From UBA4416 sp048498515 (GTDB lineage Bacteria > Bacteroidota > Bacteroidia > B-17B0 > Aurantibacillaceae): DNA of 64,000 nucleotides. Shown piece after piece: positions 46,447 to 55,440 of this stretch. Location of the stretch: contig JBEHXV010000025.1 of the NCBI GenBank assembly GCA_048498515.1, positions 1 through 64,000 on the forward strand. Direction: 5' to 3'. A model generated the notes under the pieces. The model was not told where the DNA came from, searched no databases, and was given only the letters and a program-made list of their open reading frames with translations. How positions within the stretch are numbered: the stretch's first letter is position 1; each line of letters begins with the position of its first letter. The translations under genes were made by a program, and so were the position numbers.

Positions 46447-46479
46447 ATACCTGTCAGGTTTCAAAAACCTGGCAAGTAA
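46447..46479. repeat. REP-like palindrome downstream of the REP-associated transposase
   Basis: Arms ACCTGTCAGGTT (46449-46460) and AACCTGGCAAGT (46466-46477), loop TCAAA; two positions differ from perfect pairing. It begins 2-4 bp after the transposase stop. Confidence 0.88.
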
Positions 46480-46566
46480 ATTTTTGCAACCACTTATTTT
46501 CAAAAACTCACCAGATATAAAGTCACAGCTTTATGCCGGTGTATTATCGTTATTTTTATATAAACA

Positions 46567-47013
46567 ATGTATATGAGAACGGTTTTTATAATCTTATGCA
46601 TGATAACAGGCGCGCAGGTATTTTCCCAGGATGAGATCATCAATGCGAAATACCCTTACGAGCTAGCCACGCCACAGGCTATCCCAGATTTAATGCCCGG
46701 CAATTACCTGGTAAGAACCGATGCGGATTACTTTAACCTACTGAACGCGGATATTTTTCACCCGGCATATCTTCCAACGTTTCCATTATACGATGACATT
46801 GGCCTTGTGTTGAAGAGGGAATTTTCGAGTGGGAGCATTGCTATGGTTATTGATTCGGTCATTGAAACAAAAACAAACGTCATTGTAAACATCAGGATCA
46901 CAACGCCACGTTATGGAACGTGCGATATGGCAGAGAGGTATATTTTTATGAGATTAAAAAAAACGAATAAGGAGATCCTCATCAATGAAACAGTGGGAGA
47001 AAGCGAGTGGTAA
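46567..47013 (+). CDS. Small exported protein, unknown function
   Basis: 148 aa with signal MYMRTVFIILCMITGAQVFS and a mature start DEIINAKYPYELATPQAIPD. A run of strands in the C-terminal half (IAMVIDSVIETKTNVIVNIR) suggests a compact beta domain. I recognise no family. A second ATG at 46573 is an equally good start. Confidence 0.6.
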   Translation: MYMRTVFIILCMITGAQVFSQDEIINAKYPYELATPQAIPDLMPGNYLVRTDADYFNLLNADIFHPAYLPTFPLYDDIGLVLKREFSSGSIAMVIDSVIETKTNVIVNIRITTPRYGTCDMAERYIFMRLKKTNKEILINETVGESEW

Positions 47014-47079
47014 AAATGAATAACACTTATCAGTTCAATCCAAACACTTATTCATTTATTATGGGCATTTAGTAAATCG

Positions 47080-47087
47080 TATGTTTG
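47080..47087 (+). promoter_or_regulatory. -7 promoter element of the T9SS-protein gene
   Basis: TATGTTTG matches TAnnTTTG and lies 46 bp before the ATG. A weak TTTA at 47055-47058 is 21 bp upstream. Confidence 0.5.
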
Positions 47088-47133
47088 CATTTAATTATAA
47101 ACGGTACTATAGGGGTACATAAAACAAAATCAC

Positions 47134-48774
47134 ATGAGATACATCAAACCACTCCTTTTAATGTTATTTTTTAGTCAACTCCTCCATTCGCAAGTGAATG
47201 TATTCAGCGATCAGTTCTTATTTAAGGAAGACCTCAATTGCACAGACTATCATTCTATTCAACAAACGTATGATAAAGGATATGTTTTATGCAGGGGATC
47301 TGTAGATACAGCTGCCGGCAGCGCGGTAAGGTATACCGAACTTATAAAAACAAACAGGGAAGGCCGGCCGGTATGGACCAAACGACTCCTGAAGGCTGAC
47401 AGCAGCTTGTTTGGCTCTGTGAATACGCTTTGCCAGAACAGTGAAAATAAACTCATTATTGCAACTTCCGAATACAATGCCAGCCACGCCCAGCAAATAA
47501 TCCTCTGTTGTTTAGATAGCATGGGAAATGTGCTTTGGTCTAAAAAGTATATAGGCGAGGGCCGGGGGCTTGTTTTTAAGGTGATCCCGACTTCGGATAA
47601 CGGGTATTTCGTTTGCGGTTCTACAAAAGATGCTGCTGGTGTGGAATTCCCGTATTATTTTAAAACCGATGCAACCGGAAATTATGTATGGGGAAACAAA
47701 CTGAGGCTGGGTTCAGATACAGCAGCGCGTTTTCAATCGTGCCTTGAGCTGCCTGGAGAAGGGTATTTACTGGCGGGTAATTCAGGTCATAAGGCCCTTG
47801 CTGTAAAAGTGGATCTTAATGGTAACATGATATGGGACAGGAACCTCTTTACCTATTCAGGACGTTTTTACGATGTTGTAAAACTGAGTGATGGAAATTA
47901 TATCTTTTCCGGTTCAAATGCCGATTCCTCCAGGATCTATAATCCCAACCTCTCTTTTGTAAAATTTGATCCAAATGGCAACGTCCTTTGGCAAAAAGGA
48001 ATTGTTCCTGACCATGGTCCTAATTACGATTCAAATATGTGGCAGGTAAAAGCCCCCGTGGCCAATAAGTTTGTTTTTTCGGCTTATATCTCCAATCCCA
48101 TTCCTGCCACGCACCTTGGTGAAATTGATCTGAATGGCAATATTTTGTGGAGCCGCGAGTACCGGAGTAAATTCCATACATTTAATTATTTGCCCTGTAA
48201 TTTTGCAACAGCTACCGATGGCGGCTTCGCTTTAAATATTATGGCAGGTACGTTTACCAATGGTCAGGCAACTTTTTCAACGGAATTGTTGAAACTGGAT
48301 GGTAATGGCTATAACGATTGTGATGGCTCAGCCTATTCAGTAACGCTAAAGAATTTAAACTACACTGCTTCAAGCGGCATCGCCACTTTTACTTGCGGTT
48401 CGGCAAGCGCCTATAACGCTACCGTAACCACAGTATCCATACATGATTCGCTGCTATGTGAAACCATTTCGGATCATGCACCAATTTCAGATGTTGGTGT
48501 GGTGGAACATATGGAAGATCATGTCTTATTTCAGAATTATCCTAACCCAAGCAATGGAACCACAAACATCAGCTATTTTCTTTCACGGCCAGCCGGTGTT
48601 GTTATTGAAGTATACGATAGCAAAGGAAGCCTGGTTTTTAAAAAGGACTTGGGAGGGCAGAATAAGGGGGACTATTCCGAGCCCTTAAATTTAAAATTAT
48701 CAGCAGGAATTTATTTCTATTCACTCAATGCCGATGGCGTGCGAAAATCGAAATACATGCTCATTGAAGATTAA
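47134..48774 (+). CDS. Secreted protein with T9SS type A sorting domain
   Basis: 546 aa with signal MRYIKPLLLMLFFSQLLHSQ. Residues about 40-390 hold recurring units ending in a Trp strand (LIKTNREGRPVWTKRL, CLDSMGNVLWSKKY, KVDLNGNMIWDRNL, KFDPNGNVLWQKG), a seven-bladed propeller-like architecture. The last 80 residues (FQNYPNPSNGTTNISYFLS to GIYFYSLNADGVRKSKYMLI) form the sorting domain for export by the T9SS. Binding target unknown. Confidence 0.88.
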   Translation: MRYIKPLLLMLFFSQLLHSQVNVFSDQFLFKEDLNCTDYHSIQQTYDKGYVLCRGSVDTAAGSAVRYTELIKTNREGRPVWTKRLLKADSSLFGSVNTLCQNSENKLIIATSEYNASHAQQIILCCLDSMGNVLWSKKYIGEGRGLVFKVIPTSDNGYFVCGSTKDAAGVEFPYYFKTDATGNYVWGNKLRLGSDTAARFQSCLELPGEGYLLAGNSGHKALAVKVDLNGNMIWDRNLFTYSGRFYDVVKLSDGNYIFSGSNADSSRIYNPNLSFVKFDPNGNVLWQKGIVPDHGPNYDSNMWQVKAPVANKFVFSAYISNPIPATHLGEIDLNGNILWSREYRSKFHTFNYLPCNFATATDGGFALNIMAGTFTNGQATFSTELLKLDGNGYNDCDGSAYSVTLKNLNYTASSGIATFTCGSASAYNATVTTVSIHDSLLCETISDHAPISDVGVVEHMEDHVLFQNYPNPSNGTTNISYFLSRPAGVVIEVYDSKGSLVFKKDLGGQNKGDYSEPLNLKLSAGIYFYSLNADGVRKSKYMLIED

Positions 48775-48775
48775 T

Positions 48776-48804
48776 AAAAAAGCCCTTTTTACAAGGGCTT
48801 TTTT
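48776..48804. terminator. Bidirectional terminator between the T9SS-protein gene and the DUF1573 gene
   Basis: AAAAAAGCCCTT (48776-48787) and AAGGGCTTTTTT (48793-48804) around a 5-base loop. Confidence 0.93.
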
Positions 48805-48824
48805 ATGCTTGTATCACTTTAACA

Positions 48825-49247
48825 TTAGATCACCGTTCCTTTAAAGGTCAGCACAATGGGCGTTTCTTCCGAAGCGATTCTTACCGTTACTGTTTTTGTA
48901 AAGGCACCTTTATTTGCCGCGTTGAAGGTAGCCGTGATCTTGGTAGTGGCTCCGGGTAATACCGGCGTTTTAGGGAAATCGGTGCTGGTGCAGCCGCAGG
49001 AGCCCTGCGCGCTTACCACCACAATGGCTTCTTTACCCGTGTTCTTAAACTCAAACTCAATGGGTTTTGGAATTCCTTGTGGAATTTCTCCTAAGTCAAT
49101 GGTTTCGCTTTTCCATTTAATGGAAGTAGGTACATTTCTGGTGGCTTCGGCTCCAGAAGTCACCTTTTTAGAAGTTGTTTTTGCTGGCGTGCTGAATGAC
49201 ATAAGGCCCAGCGCGAATGCTACGAATGGAATGTAAATGGTTTTCAT
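48825..49247 (-). CDS. DUF1573 exported protein
   Basis: 140 aa. A signal peptide is followed by one DUF1573 (ASH/MSP-like beta-sandwich) domain: IDLGEIPQGIPKPIEFEFKN, then the signature SCGCTSTDFPKTPVLPG with Cys84 and Cys86, and ATFNAANKGAFTKTVTV. Widespread in Bacteroidota; role unknown. A TACTTTTG sequence (minus strand, 49293-49300) could be its -7 box. ATG start. Confidence 0.9.
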   Translation of the reverse strand: MKTIYIPFVAFALGLMSFSTPAKTTSKKVTSGAEATRNVPTSIKWKSETIDLGEIPQGIPKPIEFEFKNTGKEAIVVVSAQGSCGCTSTDFPKTPVLPGATTKITATFNAANKGAFTKTVTVRIASEETPIVLTFKGTVI

Positions 49248-49400
49248 GATACTTGTTTTTAAAGGATTTTCCTGAACTATTTCAGACTACTACAAAAGTA
49301 TCGTACTGTACTTCCGGGCCCTGTTAAGTGTTTCCTAACGTTTGTTAATGATATGTTAATGCCCGGTAAAAGCAGCCAAATTTGGCTATTTTTGAATGGC

Positions 49401-50672
49401 ATGCTGAAAACGAAAAGAATAAACTTTATCATCATCCTTGGCCTTGTTGCCATTATCAGCATTTTAATAGCGCAACTCATTTGGACCAAACAGGCGTTTA
49501 ACCTGGAGGAAAAAAAATTCAGCCAAAAGGTGCATGTGGCTTTGCTGGAAGTGGTAAAAAAACTGTACGAGAGCACCAATAACGACCTTCCTTCTGAAAA
49601 CCCGGTGGAAAAGATTTCGAACGATTATTATTATGTGAACATTGCCAACGATTTTGATCCCATTATTTTAGAGCATTATCTCAAATCAGAGTTCAAGAAA
49701 GCCGGTATTAATACCGATTTTGAGTATGCCATGTACAATTGCCAGAGCGATGTGATGGTGTACGGAAATTATGTGTCGCTATCAGACGATGCCAAATCAA
49801 AACCCAGTTTCAATTTTCCGAAGAATAAAAACCTGGTGTATTATTTTGCCATTCGTTTTCCGAAAGAGACTGGTTACCTCTTCAGTTCCCTGCGTTTCTG
49901 GTTCATCCTATCCATTGCCCTTATTGTTATTTTGCTCGTATATGTATATTCTATTTTTACCATTATTCAACAGAAAAAATATTCAGAACTACAGCGTGAT
50001 TTTATTAACAACATGACCCACGAATTTAAAACACCGCTTTCATCCATCCTGATCGCTTCGAACTATCTTTTAAAGCAGGAGAAGATCCACGGGGATGAGA
50101 AACTTGAAAAATACACGCAGATCATTATTGACCAGAGTAACAAACTGAACCTGCATATCGAAAAAGTGCTCAACATTGCAAAACATGATAATTCCCCGGC
50201 TGAGCTTAACAAAGCAGAACTTTCAGTAATTCCGCTTATTACCCATGTGATTGAGAACATACGGTTAAAATACGCAAGCGCGGAAATTATGATTGACTGC
50301 AAATATGATGAGTACAAGATCATTGCAGATGAATTTCATTTCATTAACCTGGTATATAATTTACTCGATAATTCTGTTAAATACTGCGATGAAAAACCAA
50401 TAATCACTATCCGCTTGTTACAGGAGCAGGGGGCTAAAAAGATTGAATTCATTGATAACGGGATTGGCATTTCAGGTAAAGAACTACCACTCATCTTCGA
50501 TAAATTTTACAGGAGCCGCAATTCCAAGGGAAGACAGGTAAACGGCCTGGGTCTTGGGTTGTACTATATTAAAAAAATTAGCGACCTGCATAAATGGAAA
50601 ATACAGGCAATAAATAACACGGCAAAAGGCATGACCTTCACCATTTTAATACCACAGCATGACAAAGTATAA
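49401..50672 (+). CDS. Sensor histidine kinase (RprX-like)
   Basis: 423 aa. A membrane helix near the N-terminus (INFIIILGLVAIISILIAQL), a periplasmic sensor of about 140 residues and a second helix (about 166-188) are followed by the dimerisation/phosphoacceptor helix with NNMTHEFKTPLSS (His207) and an ATPase domain with DNSVKYC, IEFIDNGIGIS and GLGLGLYYIKK. This is the layout of RprX-type kinases in Bacteroidota. ATG 49401 is preferred to 49353 because the extra 16 residues are not hydrophobic. Its stop overlaps the regulator gene by 14 bp. Confidence 0.92.
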   Translation: MLKTKRINFIIILGLVAIISILIAQLIWTKQAFNLEEKKFSQKVHVALLEVVKKLYESTNNDLPSENPVEKISNDYYYVNIANDFDPIILEHYLKSEFKKAGINTDFEYAMYNCQSDVMVYGNYVSLSDDAKSKPSFNFPKNKNLVYYFAIRFPKETGYLFSSLRFWFILSIALIVILLVYVYSIFTIIQQKKYSELQRDFINNMTHEFKTPLSSILIASNYLLKQEKIHGDEKLEKYTQIIIDQSNKLNLHIEKVLNIAKHDNSPAELNKAELSVIPLITHVIENIRLKYASAEIMIDCKYDEYKIIADEFHFINLVYNLLDNSVKYCDEKPIITIRLLQEQGAKKIEFIDNGIGISGKELPLIFDKFYRSRNSKGRQVNGLGLGLYYIKKISDLHKWKIQAINNTAKGMTFTILIPQHDKV

Positions 50673-51348
50673 GATTTTATATGCCGAGGATGACGCTACG
50701 CTGGCCTATTTAACCAAAGACAATTTGGAACAGGGCAATTATGAAGTGTCGCATTTTGGAGACGGGTTGTCATGTCTGGCAGCTTTTAAAAATGACACGT
50801 TTGATGTGTGTGTGTTTGATATTATGTTGCCTAAACTCGATGGTTTTGATTTGGCGGAAGAGGTGAGAAAGATCAATACGGATGTGCCGATTATTTTTTT
50901 ATCGGCCAAAACCCTGAAAGAAGACCGCATAAAAGGTCTGCGGCTGGGAGCCGATGATTACCTGGTGAAGCCCTTCAGCATAGAGGAATTGCTGCTCAAG
51001 ATCGAAATATTCCTGAAACGATCCTCAAAGAAAAGTGTATTGCAGGAGAAAACCCATGTGATAGGTAATTACAGTTTTGATACCATGAACTATACCCTGA
51101 AGAAAGGGCCTAAGGAAATTGTTCTCACAAAACGTGAAGCCGACCTGCTTAAATTGTTTATAGAGAATGCCAATGTTGTTTTAAAAAGAGAGGAGATCTT
51201 AAAGGCCTTGTGGGGCGATGACGATTATTTTATGGGAAGAAGCCTGGATGTATTTATATCAAGACTACGGAAGATCCTGGTCGACGAAAAAAACATTTCT
51301 ATTGAGAACGTGCATGGAGTAGGGTTTAAGTTTTGCATACAGGCTTAG
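50659..51348 (+). CDS. OmpR/PhoB-type response regulator (RprY-like)
   Basis: 229 aa. Receiver domain with acidic pocket Glu10-Asp11-Asp12 and phosphorylation site Asp54 (VFDIMLP), then LSAKTLKEDRI and the Lys in YLVKPFS. The winged-helix domain (about 130-228) has LTKREADLLKLF and RSLDVFISRLRKIL. Overlap with the kinase gene shows they form one two-component system, probably for envelope stress. Confidence 0.95.
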   Translation: MTKYKILYAEDDATLAYLTKDNLEQGNYEVSHFGDGLSCLAAFKNDTFDVCVFDIMLPKLDGFDLAEEVRKINTDVPIIFLSAKTLKEDRIKGLRLGADDYLVKPFSIEELLLKIEIFLKRSSKKSVLQEKTHVIGNYSFDTMNYTLKKGPKEIVLTKREADLLKLFIENANVVLKREEILKALWGDDDYFMGRSLDVFISRLRKILVDEKNISIENVHGVGFKFCIQA

Positions 51349-51395
51349 CCGCTTGTAGTGCCCGATTTGCTTGTTCCGATGAAAACGTCTTTATG

Positions 51396-51435
51396 AAAAT
51401 AGTCCCGGTACAGGTAACTGTACCAGGACTATTTT
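51396..51435. terminator. Bidirectional terminator after the regulator gene
   Basis: AAAATAGTCC then GGTACAG (51396-51412) pair with CTGTACC then GGACTATTTT (51417-51435), apart from one C/A mismatch in each arm. Confidence 0.92.
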
Positions 51436-51454
51436 AACATAGTGTATAAAGCCT

Positions 51455-52498
51455 TTACCTGGATATGATCATTGGTTGGTCTATGCTAAAATCCTTGCTA
51501 TAGACCTTCAAAAAGTAATAACCGTTTTCAAAATTCCCAATGTTCAGGTCGATGGTAGCGTTGCCTGATGCAACATTTCCGCTGAATACTGTCTTTGTCT
51601 TTTTGCCTGTCACATCGCATATGTCAATGGTTACAAAACCTGTTTGCTTTATTTCGAGCTCAAGACTTGCTTTTTCTGATGCAGGATTGGGAAGAAGGCG
51701 ACAGTTGATTTCTTTTTTAAGCTCTTTAACCGCACTGCAACTATTGTAATAATTGCACGAATCATATTCATACACGCAGCCATTCATTTGGGCGAGTTCA
51801 TAGGTGCAGCTTTGGTAGTACTTTTCGTTATCAGATTCTTTACAGGCCAGGCCAAGACCATATGGATAACTGCAGGGTGAAGGGCCTCCGCCCCAGGAAA
51901 ACTGACCTGCGCCATAAGAGGATTGATATAAGTAAAGTGGATGCATGATACTTCCAATACTTTCAATGTAGGTTAAGGTATCACTTGCAGCGCTTTTTAA
52001 CTTAAACTGGCGCCTGTAGCCAACCCTTGTCAAAACAGTATCTACCGTTGTCACGGTATAACTTGCCATTGGAAATTCCCCGAAATTGTCCGGAAAATTC
52101 AATACCCTGACATCGCCCTGGGCCAAAGAAAAATCATAAAGGAGAATTTCTGCGGTGGCATTTTTTTCGAGAAAATATACTTTTCGCTGCAGGCTGTCTT
52201 CCCTGATATAACCCATGAGGTCGTTTTGGTTAAAGCCTGGGGTATAATACACATGATACATTTTCTTGTAGGTATTGCCAAGCAAGGTAGTATCAGTCAT
52301 TGCGGAGTATTTACCCTGCTCCAGGTAAATAGTACTGGTATTGCTACTACCGGCAGGCTTCACCGCAAAGTAAACCTGGAAGATATACCAGTCGGTGGTA
52401 TTGGAGGCAATCATTTTTTGGTAAGGCGATTGTGCTCCGGCATTTGAGCCAGACATCATAATTACCAATAAGAGAAATTGAGAGTAGATTTTTTTCAT
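51455..52498 (-). CDS. Secreted protein with T9SS type A sorting domain (unknown N-terminal domain)
   Basis: 347 aa with signal MKKIYSQFLLLVIMMSGSNA. The middle part has no family I recognise; it contains a Cys/Tyr-rich segment (YYQSCTYELAQMNGCVYEYD and CNYYNSC, about 235-265) that could form disulfides. The C-terminal 75 residues (CRLLPNPASEKASLELEI to GYYFLKVYSKDFSIDQPMII) are a sorting domain. ATG 52498 is chosen over an upstream frame lacking a signal. Confidence 0.85.
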   Translation of the reverse strand: MKKIYSQFLLLVIMMSGSNAGAQSPYQKMIASNTTDWYIFQVYFAVKPAGSSNTSTIYLEQGKYSAMTDTTLLGNTYKKMYHVYYTPGFNQNDLMGYIREDSLQRKVYFLEKNATAEILLYDFSLAQGDVRVLNFPDNFGEFPMASYTVTTVDTVLTRVGYRRQFKLKSAASDTLTYIESIGSIMHPLYLYQSSYGAGQFSWGGGPSPCSYPYGLGLACKESDNEKYYQSCTYELAQMNGCVYEYDSCNYYNSCSAVKELKKEINCRLLPNPASEKASLELEIKQTGFVTIDICDVTGKKTKTVFSGNVASGNATIDLNIGNFENGYYFLKVYSKDFSIDQPMIISR

Positions 52499-52656
52499 AG
52501 GCAGTTTTTTTAATGGTTTAGATAAATGTACAAAAAAACGTCTGAAATTTGTCAATCGGCAGCGTATTAATTCCCCGGGTACCTTGAACACGGACTTAAA
52601 ATGGCTTGCTGTTACCGTTTTTTGTTATATATTAGTATACCATAAAACTGTGCATC

Positions 52657-53385
52657 ATGAAACTCTCGTTTGAATGTGCCCTCGACCCAAAAACAATGCC
52701 CATAAGGCATGGCAAAAAGTTTTGTGACAATTGCCAAAAGCATGTTATTGATCTTAGGCGCAAGAGCGATGCGAAGGTCGCGTCGTTTTTTGAAGCAAAT
52801 GCCCATCCCTGCGTCATCATTTACCAGGACCAGCTGGATAGGTTGCCTAAAAGGCCTATGCCTAATCAAAAAAGTGGCCTTCGTTACCTGCCTTACGCGG
52901 CTGGGATCATTGCTGTTTCATTATTACCCTCTTTAACCCTGGCGCAAACCGAAATTAGGCCAAATGTCCAAACAGTAGGCATTAAACCGGTTGTTCTGCC
53001 TGGCATTGAAAGCAAAGAGGTAAAAACAGTTGAGTCAGCAGCTAAGAGCACCGAAAAGTATTATTTACAGGGAAAGGTGAGTCTCCGCGATAAGAAATAC
53101 AAGATCAAAAAAGGAAAGGATATTGTTATTTACAGATCAAATAATGATGGGACCTATTCGGAAGATACGCTTGCGTTTGGAAAAACAGGCGCGAACGGCA
53201 ATTTTAAACTAGAACTTAGCAAGCCGGTTTATGAAGCTTTACTTTTAGAGGAAGATAGTATTTACTTTAACATTGACGGGTTTTCGCGGGAAATGCTCGA
53301 GAAGGTAAGCTATGCACAAAACACCATTAAGGTTAAGATCTCTGTTTCGGGAAGAAGATACAGGATAGTAGGCGCCTTATTTTAA
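52657..53385 (+). CDS. Four-cysteine-module membrane protein, paralogue 1
   Basis: 242 aa. The cytoplasmic N-terminal module has Cys7, Cys23, Cys26 and Cys52 (LSFEC; KFCDNCQKHVIDL; PCVIIYQDQL), suggestive of a zinc or Fe-S site. I recall a similar segment heading carboxypeptidase-like or TonB-type proteins in Bacteroidota. One membrane helix (about 77-97, YLPYAAGIIAVSLLPS) leads to a periplasmic domain with beta structure ending in VKISVSGRRYRIVG. It is followed 17 bp later by a close paralogue. Confidence 0.75.
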   Translation: MKLSFECALDPKTMPIRHGKKFCDNCQKHVIDLRRKSDAKVASFFEANAHPCVIIYQDQLDRLPKRPMPNQKSGLRYLPYAAGIIAVSLLPSLTLAQTEIRPNVQTVGIKPVVLPGIESKEVKTVESAAKSTEKYYLQGKVSLRDKKYKIKKGKDIVIYRSNNDGTYSEDTLAFGKTGANGNFKLELSKPVYEALLLEEDSIYFNIDGFSREMLEKVSYAQNTIKVKISVSGRRYRIVGALF

Positions 53386-53402
53386 TAATAAAACAACTAA
53401 AG

Positions 53403-54149
53403 ATGAAACTTTCTTTTGAATGCACGCTCGATCCCAAGTCAATGCCAACGGTTAAAGGCAAAAAATTTTGCGACAGTTGTCAAAAACACGTTGTTGATCT
53501 CAGGCGTAAAAGCGATGAGAAAATCGCCTCGTTTTTCGAAACCAATATCAGCCCCTGTGTGATTATTTACCAGGACCAATTGAACAGGCTTCCCAGAAGA
53601 TCATTGAATAAACAAGCTGGCAAGCCCCGTTACTTGCCTTACGCGGCGGGAGTAATAGCGGTTTCCCTATTGCCCTCTATGAGCCTGGCACAAACCGAGA
53701 TCAGGGCCAATGTTCAAACAGTAGGCATTAAACCCGTTGCTTTGCCGGCCCTGGATAACCAGGTGCCAACGGAACAACAAGCCGAACAGAAAGTTCCTGA
53801 GACCACAAAATATGTTGTAAAAGGAAGGGTAAGCATTCGCGATAAAAAAATGAAGATGAAAGCGGGCAAAGAGATCACTATTTACCATTATAAGGAAGGG
53901 GGCTATGGCATGGATACTCTTGCCGTAGGAAAACTAGGCGCGAACGGTAAATTTAAAATTCAATTGACAAAAGAGCAGTTTAATAATTTATCGGATGCAA
54001 AAGAAAAAATACACATCGACGCAGAAACTTTTCGCCTGGAAAGAATAAAGGAAATAACTTTTGATGAAAGGTCGGCTAACATCCTGATTTCCGTGTCGGG
54101 AAAAAAACGAAGGGCCGTTATGGGCAGGTTAGCTTCTGCCAATTTTTAA
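53403..54149 (+). CDS. Four-cysteine-module membrane protein, paralogue 2
   Basis: 248 aa and very similar to the preceding protein. The four Cys (7, 23, 26, 52), the membrane helix (77-97), the AQTEIR-NVQTVGIKPV segment and the C-terminal ISVSGKKRR are conserved. The central periplasmic part diverges (RDKKMKMKAGKEITIYHYKE against its counterpart). A recent tandem duplication. Same operon, followed by a terminator. Confidence 0.75.
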   Translation: MKLSFECTLDPKSMPTVKGKKFCDSCQKHVVDLRRKSDEKIASFFETNISPCVIIYQDQLNRLPRRSLNKQAGKPRYLPYAAGVIAVSLLPSMSLAQTEIRANVQTVGIKPVALPALDNQVPTEQQAEQKVPETTKYVVKGRVSIRDKKMKMKAGKEITIYHYKEGGYGMDTLAVGKLGANGKFKIQLTKEQFNNLSDAKEKIHIDAETFRLERIKEITFDERSANILISVSGKKRRAVMGRLASANF

Positions 54150-54186
54150 AAAAGTCCCGTCACGGTTAATCGTGATGGGACTTTTT
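54148..54186. terminator. Bidirectional terminator between paralogue 2 and the VWA gene
   Basis: AAAAAGTCCC then TCACG pairs with CGTGA then GGGACTTTTT, with one bulged base. Confidence 0.9.
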
Positions 54187-54191
54187 CTTTT

Positions 54192-55421
54192 TTAAGATTC
54201 AAATACAAATTTCTTTTTTCTGGCCTGGTCTTTTATAGCTTTAAGCATGGCACCATCCAACGATGAGGTTTTTTCGGTTTCTTTCTCTTTTTCTTTTTCA
54301 AGAATGTATTTTGTACGTGATTTGTTCAACTCAATGATCTTTGTTTTGATAGTTTCTCGTTCGGCTGTTTTGGTGGCAATGAACCTTTCTTTTTCTTCTT
54401 TTGTTTTGCCCTTTAATTCTGCCGGCAATTCTGTTTCCTTGATCTTACTCACATCAAAATCTTTTTCTTTGGAAGCATCTACCATATCCCACGACTTATT
54501 GGAGTAAAAGGAGGAAGTTTTGGATACGATTCGGTTAGCTGTATTGGCAGTTCCATATGAAGCCGCATTCTTGTCCTGTGTTACCTGGTTCATTTTTTTG
54601 CTATAACCGGTGGTACCGTATGAAATGTAGGTGTCGTTCATTTGGTCGTTCAGCTTTGCGATTTCCGCATCGTATGGAGATTCGATATACACTGTTTGCC
54701 TGTTCTGTTCAATGCTCATGTATTCGCCACCTGTTAATACCGCGCCGTTCTTCCAGCCGGTGCGCAAGCCCTCATCAAACTGACCGCAGAAAATAGTATT
54801 CACCACCACATCTTTTTCTTTGGCGTTGGCGCAAGCCGAGGTGTAACTTACGCTGCCTTGCGTAAATTCTTCATTCCCCGCAATAAATATCACCCTTAGA
54901 TCATTGTCATCGCCCGCCCAATCCAATTGTTTAAGGGACGTGCTGATGACCTGGCCGCAAAATTCACTGCCGCCATTGGTGGTTAAAGCGAAAAGTTTTT
55001 CCGAAATAAGGTCAAGGTCGTTTGTGAATAGGGATATCTGGCGAATGTATCCTTCCGAAGAAGGTAAACCATCATTGCCATATTCATACAAGGCAATTTC
55101 CAGCTCGGGCTTTTCATTGTCGCATTTGGCTCCCGACAATTCGTTCACCAATTTCCATAATTGTGATTTCGCCTGGTTTATTAATCCTTCCATGCTGCCG
55201 CTGGTGTCAAGCAACAAAGCAATTTTTATTTTCTTTTTGCCTGTTGGCGGTAAGGCTGTTGGTAAAGCCGCAATGTTGGTTTGATTAACATTAGTTCCGT
55301 GCTCCGTTAAAACATCATTGGTTTTGGCTTCAGAATTGAATGTACATGACATGCATAACATGTATGATAAGGAAAATACCGCCACGCATGATTTGAGTTT
55401 GATGATTGGTTTACTGTTCAT
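54192..55421 (-). CDS. VWA-domain envelope protein
   Basis: 409 aa with an N-terminal signal (VAVFSLSYMLCMSC, possibly lipid-modified). A von Willebrand factor A domain (about 64-250) has the MIDAS core LLDTSGSMEG (Asp72, Ser74, Ser76) and the later segment TTNGGSEFCG. The C-terminal 110 residues are Lys/Glu-rich and helical, likely a coiled coil (ELKGKTKEEKERFIATKTAE). It probably binds partners in the envelope in a metal-dependent way. Last gene of a three-gene operon after the rhodanese and SIMPL genes. Confidence 0.88.
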   Translation of the reverse strand: MNSKPIIKLKSCVAVFSLSYMLCMSCTFNSEAKTNDVLTEHGTNVNQTNIAALPTALPPTGKKKIKIALLLDTSGSMEGLINQAKSQLWKLVNELSGAKCDNEKPELEIALYEYGNDGLPSSEGYIRQISLFTNDLDLISEKLFALTTNGGSEFCGQVISTSLKQLDWAGDDNDLRVIFIAGNEEFTQGSVSYTSACANAKEKDVVVNTIFCGQFDEGLRTGWKNGAVLTGGEYMSIEQNRQTVYIESPYDAEIAKLNDQMNDTYISYGTTGYSKKMNQVTQDKNAASYGTANTANRIVSKTSSFYSNKSWDMVDASKEKDFDVSKIKETELPAELKGKTKEEKERFIATKTAERETIKTKIIELNKSRTKYILEKEKEKETEKTSSLDGAMLKAIKDQARKKKFVFES

Positions 55422-55440
55422 GATTTCTATGCTTTTTAGG

